Positions 18,681 to 30,338 of a stretch of DNA of 64,000 bases are shown here, piece after piece. Source of the DNA: Rhodocyclales bacterium (GTDB lineage: Bacteria > Pseudomonadota > Gammaproteobacteria > Burkholderiales > Rhodocyclaceae); assembly GCA_016215645.1 (NCBI GenBank), contig JACRIX010000084.1:1-64000 (forward strand), read 5' to 3'. Position numbers and translations under genes: made by a program. The notes beneath the pieces are model-generated. The model had not been told where the DNA came from, searched no databases, and was given only the letters and a program-made list of their open reading frames with translations. Each line of letters opens with the position of its first letter. Position 1 is the first letter of the stretch.

Positions 18681-19156
18681 GGTGGCGTGGGTCTCACGGC
18701 ACAGATCAGGTCGGCCTCGGATGCCACCTGCCCATCCACCTTCGCGACGCCGGAGAACTTCCAGATGCCACGCTTGTTCGCAGCCAGGGTGACTTCCATC
18801 ACCAACTGATCGCCTGGGCCAACCGGCTTCTTGAAGCGGGCATTGTCGATGCCGACGAAGTAATACACGGATTTGTCGTCCGGCTTGCTGCCCATGGACT
18901 TGAATGCCAGGATTGCCGCCGTCTGCGCCATCGCCTCGACGATCAGCACGCCCGGCATTACCGGGTGATGCGGATAGTGGCCGGGGAAATACGGCTCGTT
19001 GACGCTGACATTTTTCAGGGCCCGGATCCGCTCACCGGGTACCACTTCCAGTACGCGATCGACCAGCAGGATGGGATAGCGATGCGGGAGGTATTCGAGA
19101 ATCTGGTGGATGTCCATGCGGGACAAGCCCTCGGGGCTGGCGCCGTCGCTGCTCAT
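18677..19156 (-). CDS. fabZ: 3-hydroxyacyl-ACP dehydratase FabZ
   Basis: Hotdog-fold dehydratase of fatty acid synthesis, 159 aa. The substrate loop is [13 protein letters not shown] and the catalytic His and Glu lie in [13 protein letters not shown] and LIVEAMAQ. It has about ten extra residues before the core ([11 protein letters not shown]). The ATG overlaps the lpxD stop. Placement between lpxD and lpxA balances 3-hydroxyacyl-ACP use between fatty acid and lipid A synthesis. Confidence 0.97.
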   Translation of the reverse strand: MSSDGASPEGLSRMDIHQILEYLPHRYPILLVDRVLEVVPGERIRALKNVSVNEPYFPGHYPHHPVMPGVLIVEAMAQTAAILAFKSMGSKPDDKSVYYFVGIDNARFKKPVGPGDQLVMEVTLAANKRGIWKFSGVAKVDGQVASEADLICAVRPTPP

Positions 19157-20178
19157 GATGTCTTCTCCAGTGCGGCAAGCCGCTGTTCGAGGGCCCGGAT
19201 TTTATCGGCCATCGCGTCGAGATGGCGCAGGCGCGCAAAATTTCGCAACCAGTCGCCGTGCTCAAGAAAAGGCACGGCGCCGCTGTAGTTGCCGGATTTT
19301 GGAATCGACTTGCCAACCAGCGTGCCCGCTGAAATGCTGACGTCATCGGCGATAGTGAGGTGCCCAAGGATGATCGCGCCACCACCCACGGTGCAGCGGG
19401 CACCGATGGCCGCGCTGCCGGCGATGCCGACGCATCCTGCGAGCGCCGAATGGGCGCCGATGTGCACGTTGTGACCGACCTGTATCTGGTTGTCCAGTTT
19501 GACTCCGTCGCCGATAACAGTATCGCCAAGGGCGCCTCGATCGATTGTGGTTCCGGCTCCGATTTCGACATCGTTGCCGATGACTACCCTGCCCACCTGG
19601 GGAATCTTTATCCAGCTACCGTCGGCGTCACGCGCAAAGCCGAATCCATCCGAACCGATCACCGCGCCGCTATGAATCAGGCAACGACCACCAATCTGGC
19701 ATCGTGCATAGATGCTGACATTGGCCGCAAGGCGACTACCCTCGCCTAGGATCGCAGCCTCACCAACGCTGCAGTTCGCCCCGATCACAACGCCATCTCC
19801 GACGACCGCGCCGGATGCGATCCAGACATTGGGTCCGATGCAGGCACTGGCAGCAACCCGGCCCTCGACCACAGCGCTCGGATGGACCCCGGGCGCCGGC
19901 GTGGGCTCGGGATCGAGCCACTGGGCCACCCTGGCGTAATAGAGGTAGGGCTGCGGGGTCAGAATCACCGCTTTCAGTTCCGGCGCGGCGGGCGCGGACA
20001 TGATCACGGCGCTGGCCCGTGTTTCGACCAACTGATGGCGATATTTCGGGTTGGCAAGGAATGCGAGATCGCCGACACCTGCCGCGGCAAGCGGAGCGAT
20101 ACGTGAAATCACCGTGTCGCCGGCGCCGACCAATTCTCCGCCCAGACGGGCAACGATCTCATCGAGCCGCAGTTCCAC
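19153..20178 (-). CDS. lpxD: UDP-3-O-(3-hydroxyacyl)glucosamine N-acyltransferase
   Basis: Third lipid A enzyme, 341 aa. N-terminal uridine-binding domain at about 1-100 ([19 protein letters not shown]), then left-handed beta-helix hexapeptide repeats. The catalytic His lies in the [12 protein letters not shown] region, and a C-terminal helix ends the protein ([17 protein letters not shown]). Ten bp separate it from ompH upstream. Confidence 0.97.
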   Translation of the reverse strand: MELRLDEIVARLGGELVGAGDTVISRIAPLAAAGVGDLAFLANPKYRHQLVETRASAVIMSAPAAPELKAVILTPQPYLYYARVAQWLDPEPTPAPGVHPSAVVEGRVAASACIGPNVWIASGAVVGDGVVIGANCSVGEAAILGEGSRLAANVSIYARCQIGGRCLIHSGAVIGSDGFGFARDADGSWIKIPQVGRVVIGNDVEIGAGTTIDRGALGDTVIGDGVKLDNQIQVGHNVHIGAHSALAGCVGIAGSAAIGARCTVGGGAIILGHLTIADDVSISAGTLVGKSIPKSGNYSGAVPFLEHGDWLRNFARLRHLDAMADKIRALEQRLAALEKTS

Positions 20179-20188
20179 GGCCCGGGTC

Positions 20189-20689
20189 TTACTTCGTGCC
20201 GTCGCCCAACGCCTTGATTACCCGGTCGGTAATGTCGATGCGCGGGTTGGCGTAGACCGCTTCCTGGAAAATAATGTCATATTTCTCGGTCTCGGCAATC
20301 TGCTTGATGACCTTGTTGACACGTTCGAAGATCGACGCCATTTCCTCGTTCTGCCGTTGGCTGAGATCTTCGCGGAATTCGCGCTGCTTGCGCTGAAACT
20401 CGCGATTCAGGTCGTTGAATTCGCGCTCCTTGGTGCGTCGATCGGATTCCGACATGGTCACGGCGTTCTTGTCCATGTTCTCCTGCATGCCTTGCAGTTG
20501 CTTGGCGATGCGCTGAAGTTCCTGATCGCGCTTTTCGAAGTCCTTCTCGATCTTCTTCTTCGCCTTGGCGGCCTGCGGCGCGTCATTGAGAATCTTCTGG
20601 CTATTTACGAAACCGATCTTGCCTTCGGCAAACGCGCCGCTGGAGAAAATCGCCAGCACGAATCCTGAAACGAGGAATTTCTTCAACAT
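20189..20689 (-). CDS. skp: OmpH/Skp-family periplasmic chaperone
   Basis: Periplasmic holdase for unfolded outer-membrane proteins, 166 aa. Signal peptide at residues 1-22 (LVSGFVLAIFSSGAFA), then GKIGFVNSQKIL and a long, highly charged coiled-coil arm (about 40-120) typical of the trimeric jellyfish fold. It lies between bamA and lpxD as in most Gram-negatives. Confidence 0.93.
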   Translation of the reverse strand: MLKKFLVSGFVLAIFSSGAFAEGKIGFVNSQKILNDAPQAAKAKKKIEKDFEKRDQELQRIAKQLQGMQENMDKNAVTMSESDRRTKEREFNDLNREFQRKQREFREDLSQRQNEEMASIFERVNKVIKQIAETEKYDIIFQEAVYANPRIDITDRVIKALGDGTK

Positions 20690-20713
20690 GTCTTTCTCAC
20701 CATTAAATGGCCG

Positions 20714-22993
20714 TCAGAAAACAGAACCCATCTGGAACTGCAAACGCTGGACCTTGTCATCAGTCTTTTTGTTGAATGGATTCGCATAGGAAAACTTGAG
20801 CGGGCCCATCGGCGAATTCCATGAAAGTGCCACGCCGCCGCTATAGCGCATGCTGCCCAGGCTGAACTTCGAGTCGTAGCCCCAGACATTGCCGGCATCA
20901 ACGAATGCGCTCAGGCGCATTGACGTATCGCGCCCCATGCCAGGGACGGGAAACAGCAATTCAGCATTTCCGATCAGGCGCTTCGTGCCACCCACCGACT
21001 CGCTGGTCGCCGCGTCCCGGGGCCCGAGCGAACCGGAATCAAAACCGCGTACCGAACCAATACCGCCGGCATAGAAATTCTTGAAGAACGGCAACTCCTT
21101 GTTGCCATAGCCCTTGGCAAGGCCGATTTCACCGTTGAACGCCAGAGTGATTTTTTTGTCAACCGGATAATAGTATTGATGCTGGTAGCTCGCCTTTGCA
21201 TAAGTTGCCGAACTGCCCGGCAACGCCACTTCAAGGGTGACCCGACGAAAATCACCACGTGTCGTGACCAGCAGGCTGTCCCGGCTATCCTGCTGCCAGC
21301 CGCCGGAAGCCAGCAAGGTATTGCTCTTGGCGCCAAATTGGGTCACATAGTTTTGGTAGCGAATCGGGCTGTTGGCGTCGGTCTTGAGCGTGGTACGGTC
21401 ATATGCCAAGCCAAGATTGATGTAGTCATCCTCGGCAATGGGAATGCCCCAGCGCATGCCACCACCGAACGAATCCGAACCAAAGCTACCCACCGCCAAT
21501 GTGCTGGTATCGGTATTTCTCAGGTAGACGTCGAACCCCTGACTGACCCCATCAATGGTGAAATAGGGATCGGTATGTGACAGCGAGTAGACGCGATTCG
21601 ACTTGCTGGTACTGATCTGGACGCCAACATGCTTGCCGCTGCCGAACAGGTTTTGCTGCTGGACCGCACCTGATACGGTAAATTTCTCGGCGCTCGAGAA
21701 GCCCGCGCCCAGCATGATATTGCCGGTCGGCTTTTCCTTGACCTTGACTTCCATGTCGACCTGGTCCGTGGTACCGGCAACCGGCGGCGTTTCCACGGAA
21801 ACCTCATCAAAATAGCCAAGCTTGTCGACCCGTGCACGTGAGCGATTGATCTTTTCGCCGTCATACCACGCCGACTCCGTCTGGCGGAGCTCACGACGCA
21901 CGACTTCATCACGACTGCGTGTATTGCCGGTCACATTGATGCGGCGCACATACACGCGACGGCCCGGATCGATGAACACCGTGAAGGCAACTTCGCGCTT
22001 GGCCTTGTCGAGCTCCGGCGCGGCATTCACGTTGGCGAAGGCATAGCCCTCGTTGCCCAGGCGCTCGCTGATGGCCTTCGTCGTCTCGGTCATACGCTCC
22101 CGGGAAAACACCTCGCCCGGCTTGACGTAGACAAGCTTCCGCAGCTCTTCTTCGGGCAGCAGCAACTGCCCCGCCAACTTGACCGAGGAAATCGTGTATT
22201 TCTCACCTTCGGTGACATTGATGGTTATGTAGATGTCCTGCTTGTCCGGCGAGATCGAAACCTGCGTGGATTCGATGTTGAACTCAAGGTAACCGCGGTC
22301 AAGATAGAAGGAACGCAGAGACTCCAGGTCGCCAGACAGCTTTTGCTTTGAATACTGGTCGTTCTTCGTGTACCAGGTCAGCAAGCCCGGCGTGCGCAGC
22401 ACCATCAGATCAAGCAGGTCGGACTCGGCAATTGCGCTGGCGCCAATGATGTTGATCTGCCGGATCTTGGCGATTTCGCCCTCGTCGACGGCAAAATTGA
22501 CTCCGACCCGATTGCGCTCGAGCGGCGTAACCGTGGTGGTCACCTGCACGGCATAATGCCCCTGGGCCAGATACTGGCGCTTCAGTTCCTGTTCCGCGCG
22601 CTCGACAAGGGCCCGGTCGAAAATTCGCGACTCCGCAAGTCCGACCTCACGCAGCGATTTTTTCAGGTCCTCCGGCTTGAACGCCTTCAGGCCGGTGAAT
22701 TCGAGCGAGGAAATGGCCGGACGCTCGTCGAGTATCACCACCAGTACCTGTCCGTCGATCTCCAGGCGCACGTCTTTGAAGAAGCCGGTGGCAAACAATG
22801 CCTTGATCGCGGCAGCGGCCTTCTCATCGGTCATGGTGTCGCCCACCTTCACGGGAAGATAGGAGAACACCGTGCCGGCTTCAGTACGCTGAATGCCCTC
22901 GACGCGGATATCCTTGATCGGGAAGGGCTCGAAGGCAATGGCGGAACGCGCCAGCAACGCGATGACCAGTCCGGCAAGCAGTTTCATCTTCAT
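20714..22993 (-). CDS. bamA: Outer-membrane protein assembly factor BamA
   Basis: Omp85 insertase, 759 aa. Signal peptide at 1-20, five POTRA domains to about residue 420 (first: FPIKDIRVEGIQRTEAGTVF), then a 16-stranded beta barrel. The conserved barrel motif VRGFDSGSLGPRD fits the VRGF(Y) loop of the family. Ends with an aromatic residue (MGSVF), as BAM substrates do. Confidence 0.97.
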   Translation of the reverse strand: MKMKLLAGLVIALLARSAIAFEPFPIKDIRVEGIQRTEAGTVFSYLPVKVGDTMTDEKAAAAIKALFATGFFKDVRLEIDGQVLVVILDERPAISSLEFTGLKAFKPEDLKKSLREVGLAESRIFDRALVERAEQELKRQYLAQGHYAVQVTTTVTPLERNRVGVNFAVDEGEIAKIRQINIIGASAIAESDLLDLMVLRTPGLLTWYTKNDQYSKQKLSGDLESLRSFYLDRGYLEFNIESTQVSISPDKQDIYITINVTEGEKYTISSVKLAGQLLLPEEELRKLVYVKPGEVFSRERMTETTKAISERLGNEGYAFANVNAAPELDKAKREVAFTVFIDPGRRVYVRRINVTGNTRSRDEVVRRELRQTESAWYDGEKINRSRARVDKLGYFDEVSVETPPVAGTTDQVDMEVKVKEKPTGNIMLGAGFSSAEKFTVSGAVQQQNLFGSGKHVGVQISTSKSNRVYSLSHTDPYFTIDGVSQGFDVYLRNTDTSTLAVGSFGSDSFGGGMRWGIPIAEDDYINLGLAYDRTTLKTDANSPIRYQNYVTQFGAKSNTLLASGGWQQDSRDSLLVTTRGDFRRVTLEVALPGSSATYAKASYQHQYYYPVDKKITLAFNGEIGLAKGYGNKELPFFKNFYAGGIGSVRGFDSGSLGPRDAATSESVGGTKRLIGNAELLFPVPGMGRDTSMRLSAFVDAGNVWGYDSKFSLGSMRYSGGVALSWNSPMGPLKFSYANPFNKKTDDKVQRLQFQMGSVF

Positions 22994-23008
22994 TTGGTAA
23001 GGCGGAAC

Positions 23009-24382
23009 CTAGCCTGAAACAAGGCGGTTGATATCGTTGTAGAAGGCAAAGGCCATCAGCAGCGCCAATAAGGCAAATCCAATCTGCTGGCCGATTTCCA
23101 GGGCCCTTTCCGATACCGGGCCTCCCTTGAAAAACTCGACGAGATAATACATCAAATGCCCCCCGTCCAGAACGGGTACCGGCAGCAGATTGAGCACACC
23201 AAGACTGATGCTGATCAGCGCCAGAAAACGCAAGTAATAGCTCAGACCGAGCCGAGCCGATTGACCGGCGTAATCGGCGATCGTCACCGGCCCGGACAGG
23301 TTTTTCCACGACAGTTCACCGGTCAGCATCCGCCCCATCATGCGCAGGCTGAGGATGGAGGTGTCCCAGGTGTGCGTGAGCGCGCGCCACCCCGAGGCAA
23401 GCGGTCCATAGCTCACGACGGTCATCATTTCAAATGCCTCGCCCTGCCCTTCCCTCGCCAGCAAGCCCAGGCGCCCGAATTTGTGCCCGCCCTCCTCGAC
23501 CACCCGAGGTGAAGCCGCAATCGTCACCACGTCGCCGCTGCGCTCGATTTGGAATCGCAGCGTGCGGCCCGGGGCAGCGCGGGCCGTTGCGGCAAGCTCC
23601 GACCATTCCGAAATGGTCTTGCCGTCGATTGCCGATACCCGGTCACCGACGCGAAAGCCCGCCTCGTCGGCGACGGAACCGGGCTGAACGTTGCCAATCA
23701 CGGCCGGCAGGCGCGGCCGGAACAGAATCAGGCCCAGAGGCCGCAGCGGATCTTTTTCCAGCTCTTCAAGGTCGAAACGCTCGCTGGCGATCCGATAGAC
23801 ACCAATCTCCCGTTGCGGGTTGATCGTTTCAATACTCAAGGTTTCCTTGTCCAGAGCCCGCCGCATGACCTCCCAGCGCAAGTCCTGCCAGGTCAGGATG
23901 GGCGTGCCATTGACGCTACGCACGGTCGACCCTTCGACGATGCCCGCCATCGCGGCGACCGATCCGGCCGGCGGCTGTCCGAGGCGGGGCTTGAGTTCGG
24001 TCACGCCATGCATGAACAGACCCCAATACAGCAAGATCGCCAGCAGGAAGTTGGCGGCCGGTCCAGCGGCGACGATGAAGGCACGACGCCCCACAGACTG
24101 CCGGTTGAAGGAGCGCGGCAATTCGGCGGCTGCAACCTCCCCTTCTCGCTCGTCGAGCATCTTGACGTACCCGCCAAGTGGAAAAATCGAAATCGCCCAC
24201 TCGGTCTTGTCGGGTCCACCACGACGCATCCAGATAATCCTGCCGAAGCCGAAGGCGAAGCGCAGGACTTTTACGTTGCAGGCGCGCGCGGCGAGATAGT
24301 GCCCCATCTCGTGCACCACAACGAGCACGGCAAGGGCAATGATGAACGCCCCGCCGTACCAGCCCCACAGTTGCGGGTTCAT
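23009..24382 (-). CDS. rseP: Site-2 intramembrane zinc protease RseP
   Basis: Inner-membrane metalloprotease that cuts anti-sigma factors such as RseA, 457 aa. Zinc motif HEMGH in the first membrane helix ([14 protein letters not shown]), tandem PDZ domains in the middle ([17 protein letters not shown]-like and [14 protein letters not shown]), and the third zinc ligand in [11 protein letters not shown] near the C-terminus. The ATG at 24382 overlaps the dxr TGA; ATGs further upstream are unlikely. Confidence 0.96.
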   Translation of the reverse strand: MNPQLWGWYGGAFIIALAVLVVVHEMGHYLAARACNVKVLRFAFGFGRIIWMRRGGPDKTEWAISIFPLGGYVKMLDEREGEVAAAELPRSFNRQSVGRRAFIVAAGPAANFLLAILLYWGLFMHGVTELKPRLGQPPAGSVAAMAGIVEGSTVRSVNGTPILTWQDLRWEVMRRALDKETLSIETINPQREIGVYRIASERFDLEELEKDPLRPLGLILFRPRLPAVIGNVQPGSVADEAGFRVGDRVSAIDGKTISEWSELAATARAAPGRTLRFQIERSGDVVTIAASPRVVEEGGHKFGRLGLLAREGQGEAFEMMTVVSYGPLASGWRALTHTWDTSILSLRMMGRMLTGELSWKNLSGPVTIADYAGQSARLGLSYYLRFLALISISLGVLNLLPVPVLDGGHLMYYLVEFFKGGPVSERALEIGQQIGFALLALLMAFAFYNDINRLVSG

Positions 24383-25557
24383 CGGTGGCAACGACGTGCA
24401 AGAACCTTGGCGGCAACCGAGCGCGCCTGTCGATCAGCGTCGAGCACGGCATCGAGGTCGGGTAAATCGGCTTGCGGCACTTCGTCCAGTGTCTCGGCGA
24501 TCACCTCGGCGATACCAAGGAAAGGCAAACGCTCATCAAGAAATGCCTCAACGGCAAGCTCATTGGCGGCATTCAGCACGGCAGCGGCGTTGCCTTCGGC
24601 ACGCAAGGCCCGGTAGGCAAGGTCGAGGCAGGGGAAGCGCATTGAATCGGGCCGCTCGAAGTCGAGTTGCCCGATGGCGAACAGGTCCAGTGGTGCGACG
24701 CCCGAGTCGATGCGGTCCGGCCACGCCAGCGCATGGGCTATCGGCGTGCGCATGTCGGGATTGCCCAGCTGCGCCAGAACCGAGCCATCGCTGTAATCGA
24801 CCAGCGAATGAATCACACTTTGCGGATGGATCACCACCTCGATACGCTCCGCCGGTGCGTTGAACAGCCAATGGGCTTCGATCACCTCCAGGCCCTTGTT
24901 CATCATCGTCGCCGAGTCGACGGAAATCTTGCGTCCCATCGACCAGTTCGGATGCGCCACCGCCTGTGCCGGCGTGACGGTGCGCAACTGCTCCGCAGGC
25001 GAATTGCGGAAGGGACCGCCCGAGGCAGTCAACAGTATCCGGCGCACGCCGCCACGTACCATGTTGCCAGCATAGTCATGGGGCATCGACTGGAAAATCG
25101 CGTTGTGCTCGCTGTCGATCGGCAGCAGCAGCGCACCGGCGCGATGCACCTCGGCCATGAATACGGCCCCGGCCATCACCAGGGCTTCCTTGTTGGCGAG
25201 CAGGACACGCTTTCCCGCCTTGGCCGCGGCAAGCGCGGGCGGCAAGCCGGCTGCGCCGACGATCGCGGCCATGACCGCGTCAACTTCCGGCAGGGAAGCG
25301 ACCTGACATAGCGCTTCGGGTCCATACAGCACTTCGGTCGGTGAACCGGCGGGCAGCAAACCGGAAAGGCGACGCGCTTCGTCCGGTCCGCCAACGACGG
25401 CATAGGCGGGACAAAAGCGCCGGCACTGATCGGCGAGTACCTCAACCCGGCTATGTCCGGTCAGGGCGACAAGCTCGAATCGATCCGGGTGTCGGGATAT
25501 GACATCGAGCGTGCTGGCGCCGATGGATCCTGTGGCACCAAGTACGGTAATTTTCAT
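24379..25557 (-). CDS. dxr: 1-deoxy-D-xylulose 5-phosphate reductoisomerase
   Basis: NADPH-dependent enzyme of the MEP isoprenoid pathway, 392 aa. The Rossmann motif is [15 protein letters not shown]. The metal/substrate region is [13 protein letters not shown], followed by LTASGGPFR and [23 protein letters not shown]. It supplies isoprenoid precursors to uppS three genes upstream. Overlaps cdsA by ATGA. Confidence 0.97.
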   Translation of the reverse strand: MKITVLGATGSIGASTLDVISRHPDRFELVALTGHSRVEVLADQCRRFCPAYAVVGGPDEARRLSGLLPAGSPTEVLYGPEALCQVASLPEVDAVMAAIVGAAGLPPALAAAKAGKRVLLANKEALVMAGAVFMAEVHRAGALLLPIDSEHNAIFQSMPHDYAGNMVRGGVRRILLTASGGPFRNSPAEQLRTVTPAQAVAHPNWSMGRKISVDSATMMNKGLEVIEAHWLFNAPAERIEVVIHPQSVIHSLVDYSDGSVLAQLGNPDMRTPIAHALAWPDRIDSGVAPLDLFAIGQLDFERPDSMRFPCLDLAYRALRAEGNAAAVLNAANELAVEAFLDERLPFLGIAEVIAETLDEVPQADLPDLDAVLDADRQARSVAAKVLARRCHR

Positions 25558-26357
25558 GGTTGAACGAGGTAGAGGATCAAGGCCGCCAGGGGCAGTGTGG
25601 AGGTCAAGGCATCGATGCGGTCGAGCACCCCACCATGCCCCGGAAGCAAATGGCTGCTGTCCTTGATGCCGGCTTGCCGTTTAAGCAAGGACTCGAAGAG
25701 GTCGCCCATGACACTAACGGCCGTGAGCAGGAGCAGCAGAGCAATCACTACCGGCAACGGCAAGGAAAGCTTGCCCGCCAGCGGACTGAACGAAAGCACG
25801 ATGCCTCCATAGATCAGGACGCCGGCAATGGCGCCCGCGACGCCCTCCCAGGTCTTGCCCGGACTGATTGTCGGGGCCAGTTTGTGGCGACCCAGGGCGC
25901 GACCGGCAAAGTAGGCGGCAATATCGGCAACCCAGACCAGGGCCATGGCAGCCAGCATCAGCCAGGTGTCGACCGCATGCAGGGCAACCATCGCCGCCCA
26001 GGTCGGCAGGATCACCAAGGCGCCCAGCAGATACCCGGCCATGTCGTTGCCGCCCAGCGTCCATTTGTAGCGGAACCAGAACGGCACCACCAGCAGCCAG
26101 AATGCGGCAGAGAGTCCAAGCAGCACAGGCACCAGATGCGCCAGATTGACGGTAAGCTGCCAGCAGCACACCACAATGCTTCCTGCATACATATGGCGAA
26201 CCGGCGGGTCCAGCTTCATCAGGCCTGCCCACTCCCACGCCGCAGCCGCGGCGACAAGCGCGAACGCCAGGGTTGCCGCGATCGGCGGCAGCGCGAAGAG
26301 GATCAGTCCGAGCGCAACGACCAGTACCAGCGCGGTCAGGACCCGCGTCTTAAGCAT
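25554..26357 (-). CDS. cdsA: Phosphatidate cytidylyltransferase
   Basis: Integral membrane enzyme making CDP-diacylglycerol for phospholipid synthesis, 267 aa with about eight hydrophobic segments. The family signature near the C-terminus is [21 protein letters not shown] followed by [14 protein letters not shown]. The start at 26357 lies inside the end of uppS (8-nt overlap), agreeing with the family N-terminus ([10 protein letters not shown]). Confidence 0.95.
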   Translation of the reverse strand: MLKTRVLTALVLVVALGLILFALPPIAATLAFALVAAAAAWEWAGLMKLDPPVRHMYAGSIVVCCWQLTVNLAHLVPVLLGLSAAFWLLVVPFWFRYKWTLGGNDMAGYLLGALVILPTWAAMVALHAVDTWLMLAAMALVWVADIAAYFAGRALGRHKLAPTISPGKTWEGVAGAIAGVLIYGGIVLSFSPLAGKLSLPLPVVIALLLLLTAVSVMGDLFESLLKRQAGIKDSSHLLPGHGGVLDRIDALTSTLPLAALILYLVQP

Positions 26358-27156
26358 CGTGACCGGCGGCCGGCAGGACAAGAGTCGGCGCCGGTGACAC
26401 GGCGTTGTCGATCAGTTGTTCGCTGGTGCGACCGAAACGGCGTTCGCGCTGCCGATAGGACGCAATGGCGGAATCCAGCGACGCATCGTCGAAATCCGGC
26501 CAGAGCGTATCGGTGAAATAGAGTTCGCTGTAGGCAAGCTGCCAGAGCAGGAAATTGCTGATCCGCTGCTCACCACCGGTACGAATGAAAAGGTCGGGCT
26601 CCGGCGCATAGGCCATAACCAGATGGGGTGCGAGATCCGCTTCGCCAAAGACGCCGACCTTCTCCGGGTGGGCCAGCGCCAACTGGTTCATTGCCTGCAG
26701 GATGTCCCAGCGTCCGCCGTAGTTGGCCGCTATGGTCAGGGTCAGGCGCGAATTGTTCGCCGTAAGGGCTTCGCCTTCGCGAATCAGTGCCACCAGCCGG
26801 GGCTCGAATGCCGACAGGTCGCCGACCACTTTCAGCCGGACTCCGTTGGCATGAAGGCGGCCGATTTCGTTTTGCAAGGCGCTGACAAAAAGATTCATGA
26901 GGAACGAGACTTCCTCGACCGGTCGGCGCCAGTTTTCCGACGAAAAGGCGAACAAGGTCAGATAGTCGACGCCGCGCGCGATGCAGGCCTTGACCGTGGC
27001 GCGCACAATTTCAACGCCCCGCTTGTGACCGGCGACACGCGGCATGAAGCGCTTCTTTGCCCAGCGCCCATTGCCGTCCATGATGATGGCGATGTGGCGC
27101 GGTACCTTGCCCACGTCGGGGATGGCCTGGGTCGAGCTGGTGAACTTTCCTGCCAT
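26350..27156 (-). CDS. uppS: Undecaprenyl diphosphate synthase
   Basis: cis-Prenyltransferase that makes the C55 lipid carrier precursor, 268 aa. Conserved blocks: [16 protein letters not shown] (catalytic Asp), [14 protein letters not shown], and [15 protein letters not shown]. The last residues, [15 protein letters not shown], extend past the normal end of the family and are encoded partly by copy c of the dispersed repeat. The stop then falls inside cdsA. Confidence 0.96.
   Translation of the reverse strand: MAGKFTSSTQAIPDVGKVPRHIAIIMDGNGRWAKKRFMPRVAGHKRGVEIVRATVKACIARGVDYLTLFAFSSENWRRPVEEVSFLMNLFVSALQNEIGRLHANGVRLKVVGDLSAFEPRLVALIREGEALTANNSRLTLTIAANYGGRWDILQAMNQLALAHPEKVGVFGEADLAPHLVMAYAPEPDLFIRTGGEQRISNFLLWQLAYSELYFTDTLWPDFDDASLDSAIASYRQRERRFGRTSEQLIDNAVSPAPTLVLPAAGHDA
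26380..26404 (+). repeat. Dispersed 24-bp repeat, copy c (3' end of uppS)
   Basis: AGTCGGCGCCGG (one mismatch to the core) followed by TGACACGGCG, antisense to uppS. It encodes VSPAPTL at the protein's C-terminal tail. Confidence 0.65.
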
Positions 27157-27174
27157 GTTGCGCCCTCCCGCGAT

Positions 27175-27732
27175 TCAGATTGCCATCAGGTCCTTCTCTT
27201 TTTCCGCCAGTTGGCGATCGACCTCGGCAACATAGCGATCGGTGAGCCGTTGCATGTCATCCAGCGCCTTGCGCTCGTCATCCTCGCCGATTTCCTTTTT
27301 CTTCAGGGCTTCCTTGAGATGGGCGATTGCGTCACGACGCAGATTGCGAATGGCCACCTTGGCATTCTCGCCCTCATGCTTGATCACCTTGATCAGGTCA
27401 CGGCGCCGTTCTTCGGTCAGCGCCGGCATCGGCACGCGAATCAATTCACCTTGCGACGAGGGATTCAGACCCAGGTCAGAATCGCGGATGGCCTTTTCCA
27501 CCTTGGCCACCATCGGCTTCTCCCACGGCTGGACACCGATGGTACGGGCATCGATCAGGGTAAGGTTGGCCACCTGCGTGATCGCCACCATGGAGCCGTA
27601 GTAGTCAACCTGAACATGGTCCAGGATGCCGGTATGTGCTCGACCGGTGCGTACCTTGCCCAGATCAGACTTGAGCGACTCGAGGCTCTTCTGCATCTTC
27701 TGCTCGGACGTCTTCTTCAGTTCGGGAATCAT
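27175..27732 (-). CDS. frr: Ribosome recycling factor
   Basis: Splits post-termination ribosomes together with EF-G, 185 aa, exact family length. Begins with [20 protein letters not shown] and has the conserved KVRTGRAH and [17 protein letters not shown]. An AGGAGG ribosome binding site lies just before the ATG at 27732. The open frame continues upstream, but that part overlaps pyrH. Confidence 0.97.
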   Translation of the reverse strand: MIPELKKTSEQKMQKSLESLKSDLGKVRTGRAHTGILDHVQVDYYGSMVAITQVANLTLIDARTIGVQPWEKPMVAKVEKAIRDSDLGLNPSSQGELIRVPMPALTEERRRDLIKVIKHEGENAKVAIRNLRRDAIAHLKEALKKKEIGEDDERKALDDMQRLTDRYVAEVDRQLAEKEKDLMAI

Positions 27733-27740
27733 GCAACCTC

Positions 27741-28457
27741 CTAAACGTGAACCAGGGTGCCCTCGTTCTCTCCCATGACCACGCGCTTCAACGCGCCGGC
27801 CTTGAAGATCGAAAACACGTTGATCGGCAGTTTCTGGTCGCGGCACAGCGCGAAAGCCGTCGCGTCCATCACTGCCAGATTGCGGCCAATCGCCTCGTCA
27901 AAGCTGATGCGGGCGAAGCGGGTGGCTTGCGAATCCTTCTTCGGATCCGCGGTATAAATGCCATCGACCTTGGTGGCCTTGAGCACGATCTCGGCGCCGA
28001 TCTCGGAGCCGCGCAACGCCGCGGCGGTATCCGTGGTAAAGAATGGATTGCCGGTGCCGGCACCAAAGATGACTACCTTGCCTTCTTCGAGATAGCGGAT
28101 CGCCTTGCCCCGGATGTAGGGCTCCACCACTTGCTCGATGTTGAGCGCCGACTGCACACGGGCATTGATGCCGGCCTGGCGCATTGCATCGGACAGTGCC
28201 ATGGCATTCATCACCGTCGCCAGCATGCCCATGTAGTCAGCCGTGGCGCGATCCATCCCGGTGGCCGTGCCCGCCAGGCCACGAAAAATATTGCCGCCAC
28301 CGATCACCACGCCGGTCTCGACGCCGAGATCGGTGACCGCCTTGATCTCGGCCACGATCGCGCCCAGCACCGCGGTATTGATGCCGTAAGCATCATCCCC
28401 CATCAATGCCTCGCCCGAAAGCTTCAGCAGGATGCGACGGAACCTGGGCGCGACCAT
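27741..28457 (-). CDS. pyrH: Uridylate kinase
   Basis: Phosphorylates UMP to UDP, hexameric amino-acid-kinase fold, 238 aa. Conserved [21 protein letters not shown] and [17 protein letters not shown]. Stands between tsf and frr in the standard order. Confidence 0.97.
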   Translation of the reverse strand: MVAPRFRRILLKLSGEALMGDDAYGINTAVLGAIVAEIKAVTDLGVETGVVIGGGNIFRGLAGTATGMDRATADYMGMLATVMNAMALSDAMRQAGINARVQSALNIEQVVEPYIRGKAIRYLEEGKVVIFGAGTGNPFFTTDTAAALRGSEIGAEIVLKATKVDGIYTADPKKDSQATRFARISFDEAIGRNLAVMDATAFALCRDQKLPINVFSIFKAGALKRVVMGENEGTLVHV

Positions 28458-28471
28458 GCGACGATCCCGGG

Positions 28472-29371
28472 TTATTTGTTGCCCGCGGCAGCGGCGGCCT
28501 GGGCGGCCACTTCGGCGGCGAAGTCGTTGACCTTCTTTTCGATGCCTTCGCCGACGATGTAAAGCGTGAATCCAGCCACCGACGCGCCCCTGGCTTTCAG
28601 GAGTTGCTCGATGGTCTGCTTGCCGTCTTCCGCCTTGACGAAGACCTGGCCCAGCAGGGTCACGTCCTTGAGGTACTTCTGCACCGTGCCTTCGGCAATT
28701 TTTTCCAGCATCGCTTCCGGCTTGCCGGCTTCGCGCGCCTTCTCGATGGCGATGCGACGCTCGGTGTCCAGCAGTTCGGCGGGAACGCCCGAAGAATCAA
28801 GCGCTTTCGGCTTCGAGGCGGCAATGTGCATGGCGATATCCTTGGCCAATTGCTCGTCGCCACCAACCACGTCGACCAGTACGCCGATCCTGGAGCCGCC
28901 GTGGATGTAGGAGGCCAGCTTGCCCTTGGCCGCAACACGCACAAAACGGCGCGCGCTCATGTTCTCACCAATCTTGCCGACCAGCGCGGTGCGCGTCGAC
29001 TCGACTGTGCCATCGCCCAGCGGCAGGGCCGACAGGGCGGCGACGTCGGCCGGGGCCTTCTCGGCCACCAGGCGCGCGCAGTCTGCGGCCAGCTTGATGA
29101 ACTCGTCGTTCTTGGCGACGAAATCGGTCTCGCTGTTGATTTCGAAAATGCTGCCCAGCTTGCCGTCGCCGGCAACATGGATCGCGACGATGCCTTCCGC
29201 GGCAACGCGGGCGGCAGCCTTGGTGGCCTTATTACCGAGCTTGACGCGCAGGATCTCTTCGGCCTTGACCATGTCGCCACCGGCCTCGGTCAGCGCCTTC
29301 TTGCATTCCATCATCGGCGCGTCAGTCTTCTCGCGCAGTTCCTTGACCATGCTTGCGGTGATTTCCGCCAT
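28472..29371 (-). CDS. tsf: Elongation factor Ts
   Basis: Guanine nucleotide exchange factor of EF-Tu, 299 aa. N-terminal UBA-like domain with [17 protein letters not shown], then the core with [10 protein letters not shown]. The ATG at 29371 was chosen because family members start MAEITAS; the upstream frame has no support. Separated from rpsB by 94 bp holding a stem-loop. Confidence 0.97.
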   Translation of the reverse strand: MAEITASMVKELREKTDAPMMECKKALTEAGGDMVKAEEILRVKLGNKATKAAARVAAEGIVAIHVAGDGKLGSIFEINSETDFVAKNDEFIKLAADCARLVAEKAPADVAALSALPLGDGTVESTRTALVGKIGENMSARRFVRVAAKGKLASYIHGGSRIGVLVDVVGGDEQLAKDIAMHIAASKPKALDSSGVPAELLDTERRIAIEKAREAGKPEAMLEKIAEGTVQKYLKDVTLLGQVFVKAEDGKQTIEQLLKARGASVAGFTLYIVGEGIEKKVNDFAAEVAAQAAAAAGNK

Positions 29372-29410
29372 TCTCGTTACTCCAAAATCAATTGCTCGAT
29401 ACACGCCAAA

Positions 29411-29444
29411 TCAAGGTGCGTGCCGTGCATGGCTCGCACCTTGA
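29411..29444 (-). promoter_or_regulatory. rpsB-tsf intercistronic stem-loop (probable attenuator)
   Basis: TCAAGGTGCG at 29411-29420 and CGCACCTTGA at 29435-29444 form a perfect 10-bp stem with a 14-nt loop that can pair further inside (GCC with GGC). On the transcribed strand it is followed by TTTGG, not a long U run. It may attenuate tsf relative to rpsB or protect the upstream message. Confidence 0.6.
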
Positions 29445-29465
29445 CCGTCCAGTCGGTCCGTCTGC

Positions 29466-30215
29466 TTACTCGGCGGCGTCCTCGACCTCGACGAACTCGT
29501 CGTCACCGGCCAATTGCTGCACCACTTCATTGATCGACTGGCTCTTGCCTTCGAGGATCGCATCGGCCACACCGCGTGCATATAGCCGAATCGCGCCGGA
29601 GGAATCATCATTGCCGGGGATCACGTAGCCAACCCCCTCGGGGGAGTGGTTGGTATCGACCACGCCGATGACCGGGATGCCGAGCTTGCCGGCCTCGGTA
29701 ATGGCGATCTTGTGATAGCCGACGTCGATGACGAAGATGGCATCGGGCAGTCCGCCCATCTCCTTGATGCCGCCGATGGACTTGCGCAGCTTGTCGATCT
29801 CGCGCTGACGAGTCAGCGCTTCTTTCTTCGACAGCTTTTCCTGGCCGCCCTCCTCGATCGCCTGCTCAAGATCCTTGAGGCGCTTGACGGAAAGCTTGAG
29901 GGTCTTGAAGTTGGTCATCATGCCCCCCAGCCAGCGGTCATCGACATAGGGCATGCCGCAACGCTGGGCTTCTTCGGCGACGATTTCACGCGCCTGGCGC
30001 TTGGTGCCAACGAAAAGGATGGTGCCCTTCTTGCCCGCCATCTTGCGCACGAAGCTCATCGCCTCGTTGTATTTGGCGAGGGTCTTTTCAAGGTTGATGA
30101 TGTGGATCTTGTTGCGATGGCCGAAAATGTACGGGGCCATTCTGGGGTTCCAGAAACGGGTCTGGTGGCCGAAATGGACGCCGGCCTCCAGCATCTGGCG
30201 CATGGTAGTGCTCAT
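29466..30215 (-). CDS. rpsB: 30S ribosomal protein S2
   Basis: Small-subunit ribosomal protein of 249 aa. Begins [20 protein letters not shown] and contains [12 protein letters not shown] and GGMMTNFKT. Start at 30215 fits the family; extra upstream residues in the open frame are not expected. First gene of the long operon, behind a strong promoter at 30339-30368. Confidence 0.98.
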   Translation of the reverse strand: MSTTMRQMLEAGVHFGHQTRFWNPRMAPYIFGHRNKIHIINLEKTLAKYNEAMSFVRKMAGKKGTILFVGTKRQAREIVAEEAQRCGMPYVDDRWLGGMMTNFKTLKLSVKRLKDLEQAIEEGGQEKLSKKEALTRQREIDKLRKSIGGIKEMGGLPDAIFVIDVGYHKIAITEAGKLGIPVIGVVDTNHSPEGVGYVIPGNDDSSGAIRLYARGVADAILEGKSQSINEVVQQLAGDDEFVEVEDAAE

Positions 30216-30338
30216 CGAGTATCTCCGATATGGGTTGAACCGCCGCCCGGCCGTGCTGCTCAACGCGCTGTGCGTTCAGCCACCCTATCGGCGCCGGGCG
30301 TGTGGATTTTGCCCGGGAACACCCCGGACAAGCTAGCG

